The notes: generated by a model from the sequence alone, not told the origin. DNA of 64,000 bases from an uncultured Coriobacteriia bacterium (GCA_959608885.1 CAUHSG010000008.1:1-64000), one strand, 5' to 3'. Positions 43,356 to 53,620 are shown, numbered from the stretch's first letter. Made by a program: numbers and translations.

Positions 43356-45877
43356 CGAGCCGCCTCCTGATCCTGTTCCTCGAAGGCCCTCAATGCCTCG
43401 AGATCCTCCACACTGTCGATGAGAACGTCACGGGCACGCGAACCTTCCTGCGGTCCGACGACGCCCTTCGTTTCGAGCATGTCCATGATACGCCCTGCGC
43501 GCGCGTATCCGACCTTCAAACGACGCTGAAGCATGGAAGTGGAGCCAAGTCCGGCGGCGACGACCGCTTCGGCAGCTTCCCAGATGAGCGGGTCATCCGC
43601 ATCGTCACCCGTCGATGGCATTCCGGCAGATGATCCAGAGGCCGTTGCGACCTGCTGCTGGAGTATCTCGCGATGGTAATCGGGTTCGCCCTGCGCCTTG
43701 AGATGCTCGACGGTCGAGGCGATTTCCTCCTCGCTCACGAAGCAGCCCTGGATGCGCTTGGGCTTGCCCCATTCGGGCTTGGAAAAGAGCATGTCGCCGT
43801 TGCCGACGAGCTTTTCGGCTCCCGACTGGTCGAGGATGACGCGGGAATCGACGTTGGTGGCGACGAGCAAGCCGATGCGATTGGTGATGTTGGCCTTGAT
43901 CATGCCCGTGACAACGTTGCTCGACGGGCGTTGCGTGGCGATGATGAGGTGAATACCGGCGGCACGTGCGAGCTGGGCGATACGCACGATGGAGTCCTCG
44001 ACGTCCTTGCCCGCGACCATCATGAGATCAGAGAGCTCATCGACGACGATGACGATGAAGGGCATCTCATCGGGATGGTTGCCATCCTCGTCGGTGAGCT
44101 CGCCCTTCTGGATCATCTGGTTGTAGAAGCCGATGTTCTTGGCGCCCACGCCCTCGAACACCTTGAGCCTGCGCTCCATTTCGGCGACGGCCCACTTCAG
44201 CGCGCTCGCCGCTTCCTTGGGCTCGGTGACCGGCGGAACGAAGAGGTGCGGAATCCCGTTGTAGAGCGACATCTCGACGCGCTTGGGATCGATGAGAATC
44301 ATACGCACCTCGGCGGGTGTCGCGCGCATGAGTATCGTCATGATCATGGCATTGAGACACACGGACTTGCCCGAGCCCGTCGTGCCAGCGATGAGCAGGT
44401 GCGGCATCTTGGCGAGATCGACGCATATCTTCTCGCCGTCGACATCCTCGCCGATGGCAACCTGCAACGGACCGGGCTTGCAATTGGGCAGAATGTCACC
44501 CAATAGCACGCTCGAACGAACCTTGTTGGGAATCTCGACGCCCACGAGCGAAGTACCGGGAATTTGCGCGATGCGCACGGCCGACGCCGCAAGTGCAAGC
44601 GCGATGTCGTCGGCAAGGTTGGTGAGCTTTGCCAGGCGCACGCCACTTGGAAGCTCGACTTTGAACATCGTGACCGTGGGGCCGGCGAGCCACCCCACCA
44701 CCTTTGCCGGCAGGCTGAACTCCTCGAGCGTTTGCTGCAGGATGCTGGCGGTCTGGCGTAGCTCGTTGGTCATGTTGGAGCGTTTGGCCTTGGTCACGCC
44801 GAGTATACGGGGATCGGGCAAGGTGAAGCCCTCAAGCGCCGACGGCGTCGAGCCATCGGGAATCATTTGCGTCTTCTTGAGGATCGGAACGGTCATATCC
44901 GGATCGGGCGCTTCGTCTTGCGCATGTGCCAAATCCTTCTTCTTGCGCTTGCGCGGCTTGGGACGCGCACGATCGTCGAGCGCGACGGTGCGATTGGGGT
45001 CATCGTCGAAGACGACGGTTACGTCTGAATCATCGCCATCGAAGGCGACGGTGGAAAGCGAATCGGCGGAAATCTCGTCGTACTCATCCCCCTGATCGGA
45101 TGCGTCATGTCCGAACTTCTGCTTGAGGCGCGCGAGGGGCGATTTCACCTCGTCAGAATAGCCCTCGTCCTCGACATCGTCATCTGCATATTGCGGCTGA
45201 CCGGCCGTGTAGATGGTGCGCTGGTAACGTGCCTGCGTATGGTCTTCCCTTTTGCGCGAGACGAAGTTCTTGAGCGCGAGGAAGGGCGTGGAGATGGAGA
45301 CGCCGGCGATGACGAGACCGGCGACGAAGATGCCGACGAGGATGATCGCGGCGATGATGCGCCCGAACAACGTCATGAGCGCCCAGGAAATCCCGCTACC
45401 GACGTAGCCGCCACCACCTACGAGCACGTCGTCGTCGAAGAGGCTATACGGTAACGCCTCGATGGTGCCAGGCGAGAACAGCGAGAACATCGCCATGAGG
45501 GCAATGAGCATGATGGCAAGCCCTATGACGAGACGACCGACCTTGACGCCCTCGGTCTTGAAGAAGAAGGTCGCTCCCCAGAGCACGAGGACGAAGGGCA
45601 CGACATAGGCTCCGAGGCCAAGCACGTGCTTGAGGCCATCCGAGATAGCGGCCGTGAGCATGGCGTCTGCGGGAATGATGACGGCGACGAAGAGCGCGAT
45701 GCCAATGACGGCCAGTGCGATGCCGATGAGATCCTCGCGCATCGAGCCGTCGACGAAGCTCCCTTGCGAGGTCTGTTCTTTGGTTGGAAGGCCCTGAGTC
45801 TTTCCGGCGCCCTTCTTGGCGGCGCTGGAAGATGACCTCGAGTTGCCCTGGTTCGATGCTGCATTTCTCGAGCCCAC
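43352..45877 (-). CDS. ftsK: DNA translocase FtsK/SpoIIIE
   Basis: FtsK (841 residues) pumps chromosomal DNA at the division septum. The first 200 residues hold about four membrane helices. A long acidic linker with repeated TVxxDD-like words spans about 210-340. The motor domain has Walker A AGTTGSGKSVCLNAMI, VDELSDLMMVAGK, and the ATQRPSSNVVTG motif. The last 65 residues form the gamma winged-helix domain (GSTSMLQRRLKVGYARAGRIMDMLE). The start is GTG at 45877, five bases after GGAGG. It lies upstream of rodZ in the same unit. Confidence 0.96.
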   Translation of the reverse strand: MGSRNAASNQGNSRSSSSAAKKGAGKTQGLPTKEQTSQGSFVDGSMREDLIGIALAVIGIALFVAVIIPADAMLTAAISDGLKHVLGLGAYVVPFVLVLWGATFFFKTEGVKVGRLVIGLAIMLIALMAMFSLFSPGTIEALPYSLFDDDVLVGGGGYVGSGISWALMTLFGRIIAAIILVGIFVAGLVIAGVSISTPFLALKNFVSRKREDHTQARYQRTIYTAGQPQYADDDVEDEGYSDEVKSPLARLKQKFGHDASDQGDEYDEISADSLSTVAFDGDDSDVTVVFDDDPNRTVALDDRARPKPRKRKKKDLAHAQDEAPDPDMTVPILKKTQMIPDGSTPSALEGFTLPDPRILGVTKAKRSNMTNELRQTASILQQTLEEFSLPAKVVGWLAGPTVTMFKVELPSGVRLAKLTNLADDIALALAASAVRIAQIPGTSLVGVEIPNKVRSSVLLGDILPNCKPGPLQVAIGEDVDGEKICVDLAKMPHLLIAGTTGSGKSVCLNAMIMTILMRATPAEVRMILIDPKRVEMSLYNGIPHLFVPPVTEPKEAASALKWAVAEMERRLKVFEGVGAKNIGFYNQMIQKGELTDEDGNHPDEMPFIVIVVDELSDLMMVAGKDVEDSIVRIAQLARAAGIHLIIATQRPSSNVVTGMIKANITNRIGLLVATNVDSRVILDQSGAEKLVGNGDMLFSKPEWGKPKRIQGCFVSEEEIASTVEHLKAQGEPDYHREILQQQVATASGSSAGMPSTGDDADDPLIWEAAEAVVAAGLGSTSMLQRRLKVGYARAGRIMDMLETKGVVGPQEGSRARDVLIDSVEDLEALRAFEEQDQEAAR

Positions 45878-45918
45878 TACTACCTCCGGATGCTATGAGC
45901 AAGGCTATTGTATCGCAT

Positions 45919-47712
45919 CTAGATTTCGATGACGATTGGCATGATGATGGGCCTGCGGTGGGCACGCTTCCAGATGAAATTCGAGAGTGCGTCGCGCTCC
46001 TGCTTCTTGATGCGGTTCGCATCGGGCTTGTGGTTATCGAGCGACTCACGCACGACCTTCGCCACGGCCTCGCGCGCCTCGACGATGAAGTCGTCGTTGT
46101 CGAAACCGGGAATGCCACGCATCGTGATGACGGGCCCCTCGAGAAGCTTGCCTCGCTTGGGATCGATGACGACGGCGACGCTCGCCGCGCCCTCGCTGCT
46201 CATGGACTGGCGATCGCGCAGAACGTTCGCGCCGATATCGCCCACCGACGAGCCATCCACGTAGACGATGCCGCTCTCGACCGGCTCCCCGCGCGTGACC
46301 GAACCTTCGTTCATGACAAGCGAATCGCCGTTATCGAGGATGAAGATATTGTTCGTGTCGACACCGACGGCCTCGGCGAGACGTGCGTGCGCGCGCAGAT
46401 GCGTCGCCTCGCCATGCACGGGCAGGAAGTGCTTGGGCTTGACAAGCGAGAGCACGAGCTTGAGCTCTTCGGCACCCGCATGACCAGAGACATGCACGAG
46501 CGCGCGATTCTTGTCCCAGACGTCCGCACCCACTTTGGAGAGTTGGTTGACGATGCGCGTCACGGACTTCTCGTTGCCCGGCACGGGCGTGGCCGAGATG
46601 ATGACGGTATCGCCACGCTCGATTTCGATGGTCTTGTGCTCCCCCACCGACATGCGTGCAAGCGCCGATAGCGGCTCACCCTGACTGCCGGTGCACAGCA
46701 CGACGGTCTTCTCGGGCGGATAATTGCCCACATCGTAGGCATCGATGATGAGGTCGTCGGGCACGTTGAGGTAACCGAGCTCACGTGCGATGCGGGTATT
46801 GGTGAGCATGGAGCGACCCGTCACCGCGACCTTGCGGCCCGCGAGCTGGGCGGCATCGCAAACTTGCTGCACACGGTGGATATGTGAGGAGAACGCCGCG
46901 ACCACGACACGCTGTTTGGCAGACCCGATGATGCTGCGCAGCGTCACGCCGACTTCGGCTTCGGACTTGGTGAACTGCCTACTCGTGGAATTGGTCGAAT
47001 CGCTCATGAGCAGGTCGACACCCTGCGCAGCGAAGCGTGCGAGGGCGGCGAAGTCGGTGAGCTCGCCGTCGATGGGTGTCTCGTCGAGCTTGAAATCGCC
47101 GGTGTGCAGAACGTTTCCGGCAGGCGTGTGCATGAAGACACCCATGGCGCCCGGAATCGAGTGGTTGACCGTGAAGAACTCGAGCTCGAAGCAGCCGAGC
47201 TTGGTGTTGCCGCCACGATGCACCTCGACGAGCTTGGGCTGCTTCGAGAGGCGATGCTCCTCGAGCTTTCCCTCGATGAGACCCAAGGTTAGCTTGGTGC
47301 CGAGTATGGGAACCGAGCGGTCGAGGTCCTTGAGCAGATACGGCAGGGCACCCGTGTGATCTTCGTGACCATGCGTGATGACGATGCCGCGCAGGCGGTC
47401 GGCGTTCTCCAATATATAGGTGTAATCCGGCAAGATGAGGTCGACGCCCGTGTGCTCGTCATCGGGAAACATGAGGCCGGCATCGATGAGAATGATGTCA
47501 CCGTTGCACTCGAAGGCGGTCATGTTCTTGCCGATGGCATCGAGACCGCCGAGCGGTATGACGCGCAGCGTGGCACCGTTCTTCTTGCGCTGCTTTGCCC
47601 CCCGGCCGTTGTTGCGTCTACGCGGGCGCTTGCCCTTCGAAGGCGCTTTCGCAAGCGTCTTGGGAGAAGCCTTTGCAAGGCTCTTGTCGTTCGTATTCTT
47701 TTTTTCTGGCAT
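45919..47712 (-). CDS. rnj: Ribonuclease J
   Basis: RNase J (597 residues) is a metallo-beta-lactamase/beta-CASP nuclease with 5'-3' exonuclease activity in RNA decay. The catalytic motif is ITHGHEDHTGALPYLL (HxHxDH), with the beta-CASP motifs HVSGHA and PVHGEATHLRAH later. The first 48 residues are a basic, disordered extension rich in Lys, Arg and Ala, common in actinobacterial RNase J. Together with RNase Y in this window, the organism has both main Gram-positive RNA decay enzymes. It lies 55 bases downstream of dapA. Confidence 0.96.
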   Translation of the reverse strand: MPEKKNTNDKSLAKASPKTLAKAPSKGKRPRRRNNGRGAKQRKKNGATLRVIPLGGLDAIGKNMTAFECNGDIILIDAGLMFPDDEHTGVDLILPDYTYILENADRLRGIVITHGHEDHTGALPYLLKDLDRSVPILGTKLTLGLIEGKLEEHRLSKQPKLVEVHRGGNTKLGCFELEFFTVNHSIPGAMGVFMHTPAGNVLHTGDFKLDETPIDGELTDFAALARFAAQGVDLLMSDSTNSTSRQFTKSEAEVGVTLRSIIGSAKQRVVVAAFSSHIHRVQQVCDAAQLAGRKVAVTGRSMLTNTRIARELGYLNVPDDLIIDAYDVGNYPPEKTVVLCTGSQGEPLSALARMSVGEHKTIEIERGDTVIISATPVPGNEKSVTRIVNQLSKVGADVWDKNRALVHVSGHAGAEELKLVLSLVKPKHFLPVHGEATHLRAHARLAEAVGVDTNNIFILDNGDSLVMNEGSVTRGEPVESGIVYVDGSSVGDIGANVLRDRQSMSSEGAASVAVVIDPKRGKLLEGPVITMRGIPGFDNDDFIVEAREAVAKVVRESLDNHKPDANRIKKQERDALSNFIWKRAHRRPIIMPIVIEI

Positions 47713-47767
47713 GAGAAAAGCTCCTCAGCCTGTGATCATGTACAGGTGTTCTTCGTTTTCTATTTGG

Positions 47768-48661
47768 TTATTCTACGGGCGCACAGGCGCGCATGACCTC
47801 GGCAAGCTCGGCACTCTGCTCCGGCGTCGCCTCGATGAGCGGAAGGCGCAGGCCTCCCACGGGAAAACCGACGAGCTTGAGGGCCTCCTTCACCATGATG
47901 GGGTTCGAGGTGACGAAGAGCTCGTTCATGAGGGGAAGCAGTGCGGCATGGGCGGCGAGCGCCTCGTCATGCTTGCCGGCTGCCTCGAGCTCGACGATCT
48001 CCTTCATGCGTTTCGGTGCAACATTGGCGATGGTCGAAACCACGCCCACGCCGCCCAAGCCCATGATCTCAAGCGTGTCGGCGTCATCTCCGGAGTAAAC
48101 GGAGAAGCCAGCCGGAGCACCCTTGGCTATGGCGGCAATCTGGTCCATCTTTCCGCTCGCTTCCTTGATCGCGATGATGTTCTCGTGATCGTGCGCGAGC
48201 CTCAAGGTCGTCTCGGCCGTCATGTTGATGACCGATCGACCGGGGATGTTGTAGAGCATGATGGGAAGCTCCACTGCATTGGCAATGGCGCTGTAATGCT
48301 GGTAAATGCCCTCTTGCGGTGGCTTGTTGTAGTAGGGCACGACACAGAGGTAACCGTCAAAGCCCATCGGCTCGACCTTGCGTGCGAAGTCGACTGTGTC
48401 CTGCGTGCAGTTATCGCCCACGTAGGCAATCGTCTTGCAGCGCCCGTCGACGGCCTCGAGCACGGCTTCGAAGAGGCGGATCTTGTCATCATAGAAGACG
48501 GTCGGGCACTCGCCCGTCGTCGGGCAAACGGCAATCGTGTCGATGCCAGCCTCGATGAAACGCTCGGCAAGCTCCTGGGCGCGCTTGAGGTCAAGGCCAA
48601 GGTCCTTGTCGAACGGGGTTACGCTCGCGACGATGGTGCGTCCGAAAAACGGCTCTGTCAT
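47768..48661 (-). CDS. dapA: 4-hydroxy-tetrahydrodipicolinate synthase
   Basis: DapA (297 residues) condenses pyruvate with aspartate semialdehyde, the first step of the lysine branch. The Schiff-base lysine is in IIAIKEASGK (near residue 167). The tyrosine of the YNIPGRSVINM motif and the Thr-Thr of VCPTTGECPT are in place. The length is typical. It lies 70 bases after the dapB stop in the same orientation, so dapB-dapA form a pair as in many actinobacteria. Confidence 0.96.
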   Translation of the reverse strand: MTEPFFGRTIVASVTPFDKDLGLDLKRAQELAERFIEAGIDTIAVCPTTGECPTVFYDDKIRLFEAVLEAVDGRCKTIAYVGDNCTQDTVDFARKVEPMGFDGYLCVVPYYNKPPQEGIYQHYSAIANAVELPIMLYNIPGRSVINMTAETTLRLAHDHENIIAIKEASGKMDQIAAIAKGAPAGFSVYSGDDADTLEIMGLGGVGVVSTIANVAPKRMKEIVELEAAGKHDEALAAHAALLPLMNELFVTSNPIMVKEALKLVGFPVGGLRLPLIEATPEQSAELAEVMRACAPVE

Positions 48662-48731
48662 GCTCGACTCCTCATCTTCACAGTACGTTTGAACATAGCG
48701 TTACGCAGGATTATACAGGCAAGTTCGTCCG

Positions 48732-49517
48732 TTAATCCATGAGCTTTTCAAGACCTACGGTCACGCCCTGCATATCGACGACGGCGCGCGTCGCCATGAG
48801 TATGCCCGGCATGTAGGATGCGCGGTCAATCGAGTCATGGCGTATGGTAAGCGTCTGCCCCATGCTTCCGAAGATGACCTCCTGATGCGCGACATAGCCC
48901 GCCGTGCGCACGGCATGCACCGGCACACCATCGACAAGGGAGCCACGCGCGCCCTCGAAACCGGCAAGCTCGGTCTCCTTGCCCGGAGCATCACTCGCGC
49001 CATTGCGCGCCTCGGCGATGAGGCGCGCCGTGCGAATGGCCGTGCCGGAAGGGGCATCCTTCTTGCCATCGTGATGAAACTCGATGACCTCGATATCAGG
49101 GAAGTACTTGGCCGCCTGTTGGGCGAAGAGCATCATGAGCACGGCACCCGTCGTGAAGTTGGGTGCATGGAAGAGAGCCGCATCGCCCGTGGCAGACTCG
49201 TCGAAGATTTCCTGGAGCTGCTCTTCGGAAAGGCCCGTCGTGCCGAGCACGCAGTTGACGCCCATGCCGAGTGCGCAGCGCAAGTTCGCCTCGGCGACAT
49301 CGGGACGCGTGAAATCGATGACGACATCGGGGCGCGTGACCTCGATGGCTTCCTTGAGCGTGGTGAACACGGGTGCGTCGTCCGTGCCTACCGTCGTGTC
49401 ATCACCCGCAGCCGGATCGACACCGGCGACGAGCGTCAAATCATCGGCACCGTCGACAGCCTTGCAGATTTCCGTACCCATGCGGCCGAGCGCTCCGCTT
49501 ACCAGCACCTGAATCAT
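48732..49517 (-). CDS. dapB: 4-hydroxy-tetrahydrodipicolinate reductase
   Basis: DapB (261 residues) reduces the DapA product with NAD(P)H. The nucleotide-binding start is VSGALGRMGTEICKAV, and the catalytic EFHHDGKKDAPSGTA motif with two histidines and the lysine is intact. The ATG overlaps the stop of the M16 protease gene by four bases (ATGA), indicating coupled translation. Together with dapA, dapF and lysA, the window holds most of the diaminopimelate pathway. Confidence 0.96.
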   Translation of the reverse strand: MIQVLVSGALGRMGTEICKAVDGADDLTLVAGVDPAAGDDTTVGTDDAPVFTTLKEAIEVTRPDVVIDFTRPDVAEANLRCALGMGVNCVLGTTGLSEEQLQEIFDESATGDAALFHAPNFTTGAVLMMLFAQQAAKYFPDIEVIEFHHDGKKDAPSGTAIRTARLIAEARNGASDAPGKETELAGFEGARGSLVDGVPVHAVRTAGYVAHQEVIFGSMGQTLTIRHDSIDRASYMPGILMATRAVVDMQGVTVGLEKLMD

Positions 49518-50767
49518 CTGAGCATCCTTTCGATTTTCTCTTGCTTGTAGGGACTCACGACCGCGAGCGTCATCTCCTGGGAGAAAAGCTCGCGTGCCGC
49601 CTCATTTACCTCGTCGATCGTTACGGCGCGGTATTTTTCGATAATCTCGTCAATTGAGTCGATGGGCAGGTCAAGCGCAGCCAAGCGACCCAGACGCGAC
49701 ATGCGCGTACGTGTGGACTCGGTACCGAGCACGAAGCTACCGGCGGCAAGCTCCTTGGCACGTGTGAGCTCGTCTGCGGTCACGCCGTCTTGTGCAGCCA
49801 GCGCGAATTGCTCGGTAGCCACCTTGACGACCTCGGCGATGTTCTCCGGACGCGTGCCCGCGTACATCTCGAAGAGACCAGCCCCCTCGTAGAGCTGCGA
49901 AGAGGCGTATACGGAATAGACAAGACCGCGCTTCTCGCGAATCTCCTGGAACAGACGCGAGCTCATGCCGCCGCCGATGATGATGTCGAGCAGGGAGTAG
50001 ACGAAACGCCGCGGATCATCGTTGACGATGGTGGGTGCGCCCAGGACGATGTTTGCCTGCTCGGAATCCTTCTTGATGCAGCGAAGGGGCGTACGCTCCT
50101 GGGGTTCGACGATCGCGCGTTCGAGACGCGGGCCAATGGGCAGGCCGGACAGGAAACGTTGGGCAAGCTCGACGACGGCCGCATGCTCGACGCTTCCGCA
50201 AGCGACCACCGTGATGTTGCCGGTCGTGTAATGCGCGTCATGATAGCGAATCATTTCGCCAGTATCGAAGGAGGAAACGGTATCGGGTGTACCGAGCACG
50301 GGGCGTCCAAGCGCGTTGTGGGGAAACATCAACTCGGAGAACAGGTCATAGACGTAGTCTTCGGGCGCATCCTGGCTACGGGCAATCTCCTCGAGCACGA
50401 CTTCGCGTTCGGGAACGATGTCCTTGTGGGCGAAAGTCGAGTTGACGAGCATATCGGCGAGAATCTCGAAACCAAGCTTGAGGCGCTCGTCGATGAGACG
50501 GGCATAAAAGCACGTGTACTCGCGCGAGGTGAAGGCGTTGAATTCGGCTCCAAGCGCATCGAACGCCGTGGAGATGTCAAGCGCGCTGCGCGTCGTGGTG
50601 CCCTTGAACAGCATGTGCTCCATGAAATGGGACATGCCACCTTCGACGGGCGCTTCGTCGCGTGCCCCCACGCGCACCCAGAAGCCGAGCGCGGCTGAGC
50701 GCACGCCGTCCATGTGCTCGGTGATGACCGTTATGCCGTTGTCGAGTACGGTTTTCTCGTAAAACAT
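49514..50767 (-). CDS. M16-family zinc metalloprotease
   Basis: This 417-residue protein is an M16 (pitrilysin/processing peptidase) enzyme. The zinc motif is the inverted HxxEH in GGMSHFMEHMLFKG, with the distal glutamate in the REVVLEEIARSQD region. The layout matches the small YmxG/MPP-beta-like group. I choose the ATG at 50767 because GGAG lies six bases upstream and the next residues FYEKTVLDNGITV match the family start. In Firmicutes this gene also sits near dapB/dapA and RNase genes. Its substrate is unknown. Confidence 0.92.
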   Translation of the reverse strand: MFYEKTVLDNGITVITEHMDGVRSAALGFWVRVGARDEAPVEGGMSHFMEHMLFKGTTTRSALDISTAFDALGAEFNAFTSREYTCFYARLIDERLKLGFEILADMLVNSTFAHKDIVPEREVVLEEIARSQDAPEDYVYDLFSELMFPHNALGRPVLGTPDTVSSFDTGEMIRYHDAHYTTGNITVVACGSVEHAAVVELAQRFLSGLPIGPRLERAIVEPQERTPLRCIKKDSEQANIVLGAPTIVNDDPRRFVYSLLDIIIGGGMSSRLFQEIREKRGLVYSVYASSQLYEGAGLFEMYAGTRPENIAEVVKVATEQFALAAQDGVTADELTRAKELAAGSFVLGTESTRTRMSRLGRLAALDLPIDSIDEIIEKYRAVTIDEVNEAARELFSQEMTLAVVSPYKQEKIERMLR

Positions 50768-50820
50768 GAACTTCTCCGATTGAGCATACGAAGCACTATT
50801 GTAGCCCAAGTAAGCAGGCT

Positions 50821-52038
50821 CTAAAAATAATTCCTGTAGCGCACTTCCCCATTGAGAGGATCATCGGGAAAGAGGAACGCGTAGAGGTCGACGAAGTAGT
50901 CATCGGTCATGGAGGCGATGTAGTCGACCGCGATGTCTTCCGGTCTGGACTCGAGTTCGAAACTATAGGGATAGCGCAGCATGGGCTGATCGAGATAGTG
51001 CCTGAATATGGGCGACTCCTCACGCCCCATACGGATGTCGTCGACGAAGGTCGTGAACATGCGCTCCATCATCGGTTGGACGAAGGTGATGCGCCCGGCG
51101 ACCTCGTCGCTCCTGTAGATCTTCTCGTAGTTCTCCTTGCGCATGGCGTCGACCGCCGCGAAGACCTCCTCGTCCATTGCCAGATAGTCATGGCCGAGCG
51201 AATTCTTGATGATGTTGCGCGTGAGGTTATGGATGATCTGATGGTTGAGCGTGCCGACAATGGGACTCTCCTCGTAATCACCCGTGTCGAGCAACTTGAT
51301 ACGGGCGGCATCCTGACGATCCTTGCCAAGGTAGGCGATGATATCACTGATACGCACGACACAGCCCTCGAGCGTGGAGGGACGCAAGTCGCGGATGTTG
51401 CTCTGGTCGATGTAGCAACTCTCGATGAGGTCGTTGAGCGCGTCGAAGTCCGGACACGGCGCAGGACGGTACTCGAGGAAGGTCTTCTCGCCGCAATGCG
51501 TGAGAATGCCGTTGTACGTCTGTAGGCATAGATTAGTACGCGCGATGGTCTTGAGCAGACGCACGCTATGCACGTTATGGTTGAAGTAGCGCCCGGTGCT
51601 CTCATGGTACAGATCCGAGAGGTAGTCCTCGCCTTGGTGCCCAAAGGGCGTGTGCCCGAGGTCGTGACCGACGGCAATGGCCTCTATGAGGTCGAGGTTG
51701 AGGCCAAGCGCCATGCCGATGGTGCGCCCCACGCGACTGACCACTTGCAGGTGAAAGGAGCGTCGCGTAATGTCATCATTACGCACGAGCGAGAAAACCT
51801 GCGTCTTGTCCGCACAACGCGAATAGAACGGATTATGGACGATCTTCTCGACGTCCACAACGAAGCACGGCCGACCCAGATAGACATCCGGATCTTCGTA
51901 GCGCTTGGTGAATTCGCGTATGCCCTCGTCATCACGACAGGCATACGGCGAGAGCATGGCCTGAGACGCAGCATGCCGCGCGCGCAGCTCCGCCTTCTCG
52001 TCTTCGGTAAACTCAAATAGCTTGGTATCGAATTCCAC
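50821..52038 (-). CDS. dgt: dGTP triphosphohydrolase-like HD protein
   Basis: This 405-residue HD-domain protein resembles deoxynucleoside triphosphate triphosphohydrolases, which cleave dNTP to nucleoside plus triphosphate. Motifs are TRRSFHLQVVSRVGRTIG, the HD pair GHDLGHTPFGHQGE (near residue 118), and DIIAYLGKDRQD. The length is close to Dgt-like proteins. It would affect dNTP pools together with dut and nrdR elsewhere in the window. It lies downstream of guaB with a 64-base gap and upstream of the M16 gene. Confidence 0.9.
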   Translation of the reverse strand: MEFDTKLFEFTEDEKAELRARHAASQAMLSPYACRDDEGIREFTKRYEDPDVYLGRPCFVVDVEKIVHNPFYSRCADKTQVFSLVRNDDITRRSFHLQVVSRVGRTIGMALGLNLDLIEAIAVGHDLGHTPFGHQGEDYLSDLYHESTGRYFNHNVHSVRLLKTIARTNLCLQTYNGILTHCGEKTFLEYRPAPCPDFDALNDLIESCYIDQSNIRDLRPSTLEGCVVRISDIIAYLGKDRQDAARIKLLDTGDYEESPIVGTLNHQIIHNLTRNIIKNSLGHDYLAMDEEVFAAVDAMRKENYEKIYRSDEVAGRITFVQPMMERMFTTFVDDIRMGREESPIFRHYLDQPMLRYPYSFELESRPEDIAVDYIASMTDDYFVDLYAFLFPDDPLNGEVRYRNYF

Positions 52039-52102
52039 GGTGCTTCCTTGCTCGTGTCAACATCACACGCGTAGACTAGCGTGCGGGTGTGACATGATTT
52101 TC

Positions 52103-53620
52103 CTAGCGGAAGCTGGCCGATTGCGCCGAGGCCGAATCCTTGAGCAGCACGTCGTGCGCACCGCCCTCGACGATCGAGACACTCGACACGCGCGTAATCT
52201 TTGCCTTCTCGCGCAACTCGGAAAGATCGAGCGCACCCACGTTGCACATGGTGTGCTTGACCTTGGAAAGCGAAAGCGTGACGTTGTCGTGCAGCGAACC
52301 GGCATAGGGCACGTAGCTGTCGACGCCTTCCTCGAAGGCGAGCTTGCCGCCCTCACCGTCATCGTAGCGCTGCCAGTTGCGGGCACGGGCCGAACCCTCG
52401 CCCCAGTATTCCTTCATGTAGTTGCCGTTGACGCTCACGCGCTTGGTGGGACTCTCGTCGAAACGGGCGAAGTAGCGACCGAGCATCATGAAATCCGAGC
52501 CCATGGCAAGCGCCAGCGTCATGTGGTAATCCTGCACGATACCGCCATCCGAGCAGATGGGGATGTAGATGCCGGTCTCGGCGAAGTACTGGTCACGTGC
52601 CTTGGCGACTTCGATGACGGCCGTGGCCTGGCCGCGTCCGATGCCCTTCTGCTCGCGGGTGATGCAGATGGAACCGCCGCCGATGCCGATCTTGATGAAG
52701 TCGGCACCTGCCTCGGCCAGAAAGCGGAAGCCCTCGGCATCGACGACATTGCCGGCACCGACCTTGACCTCGTCGCCATACTGCTTGCGCACCCACTCGA
52801 GCGTGAAGCGCTGCCAATCCGAATAGCCCTCGGAGGAATCGATGCACAGAACGTCGGCACCCGCGTCGAGCAACAGCGGCACGCGCGTCTCGTAATCGCG
52901 GCTGTTGATACCCGCGCCCACGACGTAGCGCTTCTGGCTGTCGAGAAGCTCGAGCGGATTTGCCTTGTGCGAATCGTAGTCCTTGCGGAAGACGAGCGAG
53001 GCAAGATGCCCGTCCTTGGTGACGATGGGAAGCGTGTTGAGCTTGTGATCCCAGATGATGTCGTTGGCTTGGGAGAGCGTGATGCCGTCCTCCCCCGTCA
53101 CGAGACGGTCACGTGGCGTCATGAAGTCGATGACCTTCGTCGACGGGTCCATACGGCTCGGGCGATAGTCGCGGCTCGTCACGATACCAAGTAGCTTGCC
53201 TGTGGAAGATCCATCCTCAGTGACGGGCATGGTGGAGTGGCCCGTCTTGCGCTTGAGCTCGACGACGTCCTTCATGGTCATATCAGGCGTAATGTTCGTG
53301 TCACTCGGGACAAAGCCGGCCTTGTAGGACTTGACCTCGCGAATCATCTCGGCCTCGGACTCGGCTGACTGTGAGCCATAGATGAACGAACAACCGCCCT
53401 CACGGGCAAGTGCCTCGGCCATGCGCGGGCCGGAAACGGATTGCATGATGGCCGACACCATCGGAATGTTGAGGGAAAGCGGACACTCCTCGCCGCGCTT
53501 GTACTTGACGAGCGGCGTACGCAGGCTGACATCTGACGGAATGTTCTTCGCCGTCGTGTATCCGGGAACCAGCAGATACTCGCTAAAGGTATGAGATGGT
53601 TCATCGTAGTAAAACGCCAT
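52103..53620 (-). CDS. guaB: IMP dehydrogenase of the Tritrichomonas-like type
   Basis: This 505-residue enzyme oxidizes IMP to XMP, the committed step to GMP. It has the barrel with two CBS domains inserted (about 105-220). The catalytic loop reads GIGGGSICITREQ with the cysteine at residue 319. Asp261 lies in the DVLCIDSSEG segment, and the dyad Arg418-Tyr419 is in NWQRYD. As I recall, those four numbers equal those of the Tritrichomonas foetus enzyme, and the flanking motif SYVPYAGSLHDNV and length fit too. Ordinary bacterial GuaB has GPGSICTTR at this site. It is followed by dgt and preceded by a relic gene on the other strand. Confidence 0.93.
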   Translation of the reverse strand: MAFYYDEPSHTFSEYLLVPGYTTAKNIPSDVSLRTPLVKYKRGEECPLSLNIPMVSAIMQSVSGPRMAEALAREGGCSFIYGSQSAESEAEMIREVKSYKAGFVPSDTNITPDMTMKDVVELKRKTGHSTMPVTEDGSSTGKLLGIVTSRDYRPSRMDPSTKVIDFMTPRDRLVTGEDGITLSQANDIIWDHKLNTLPIVTKDGHLASLVFRKDYDSHKANPLELLDSQKRYVVGAGINSRDYETRVPLLLDAGADVLCIDSSEGYSDWQRFTLEWVRKQYGDEVKVGAGNVVDAEGFRFLAEAGADFIKIGIGGGSICITREQKGIGRGQATAVIEVAKARDQYFAETGIYIPICSDGGIVQDYHMTLALAMGSDFMMLGRYFARFDESPTKRVSVNGNYMKEYWGEGSARARNWQRYDDGEGGKLAFEEGVDSYVPYAGSLHDNVTLSLSKVKHTMCNVGALDLSELREKAKITRVSSVSIVEGGAHDVLLKDSASAQSASFR

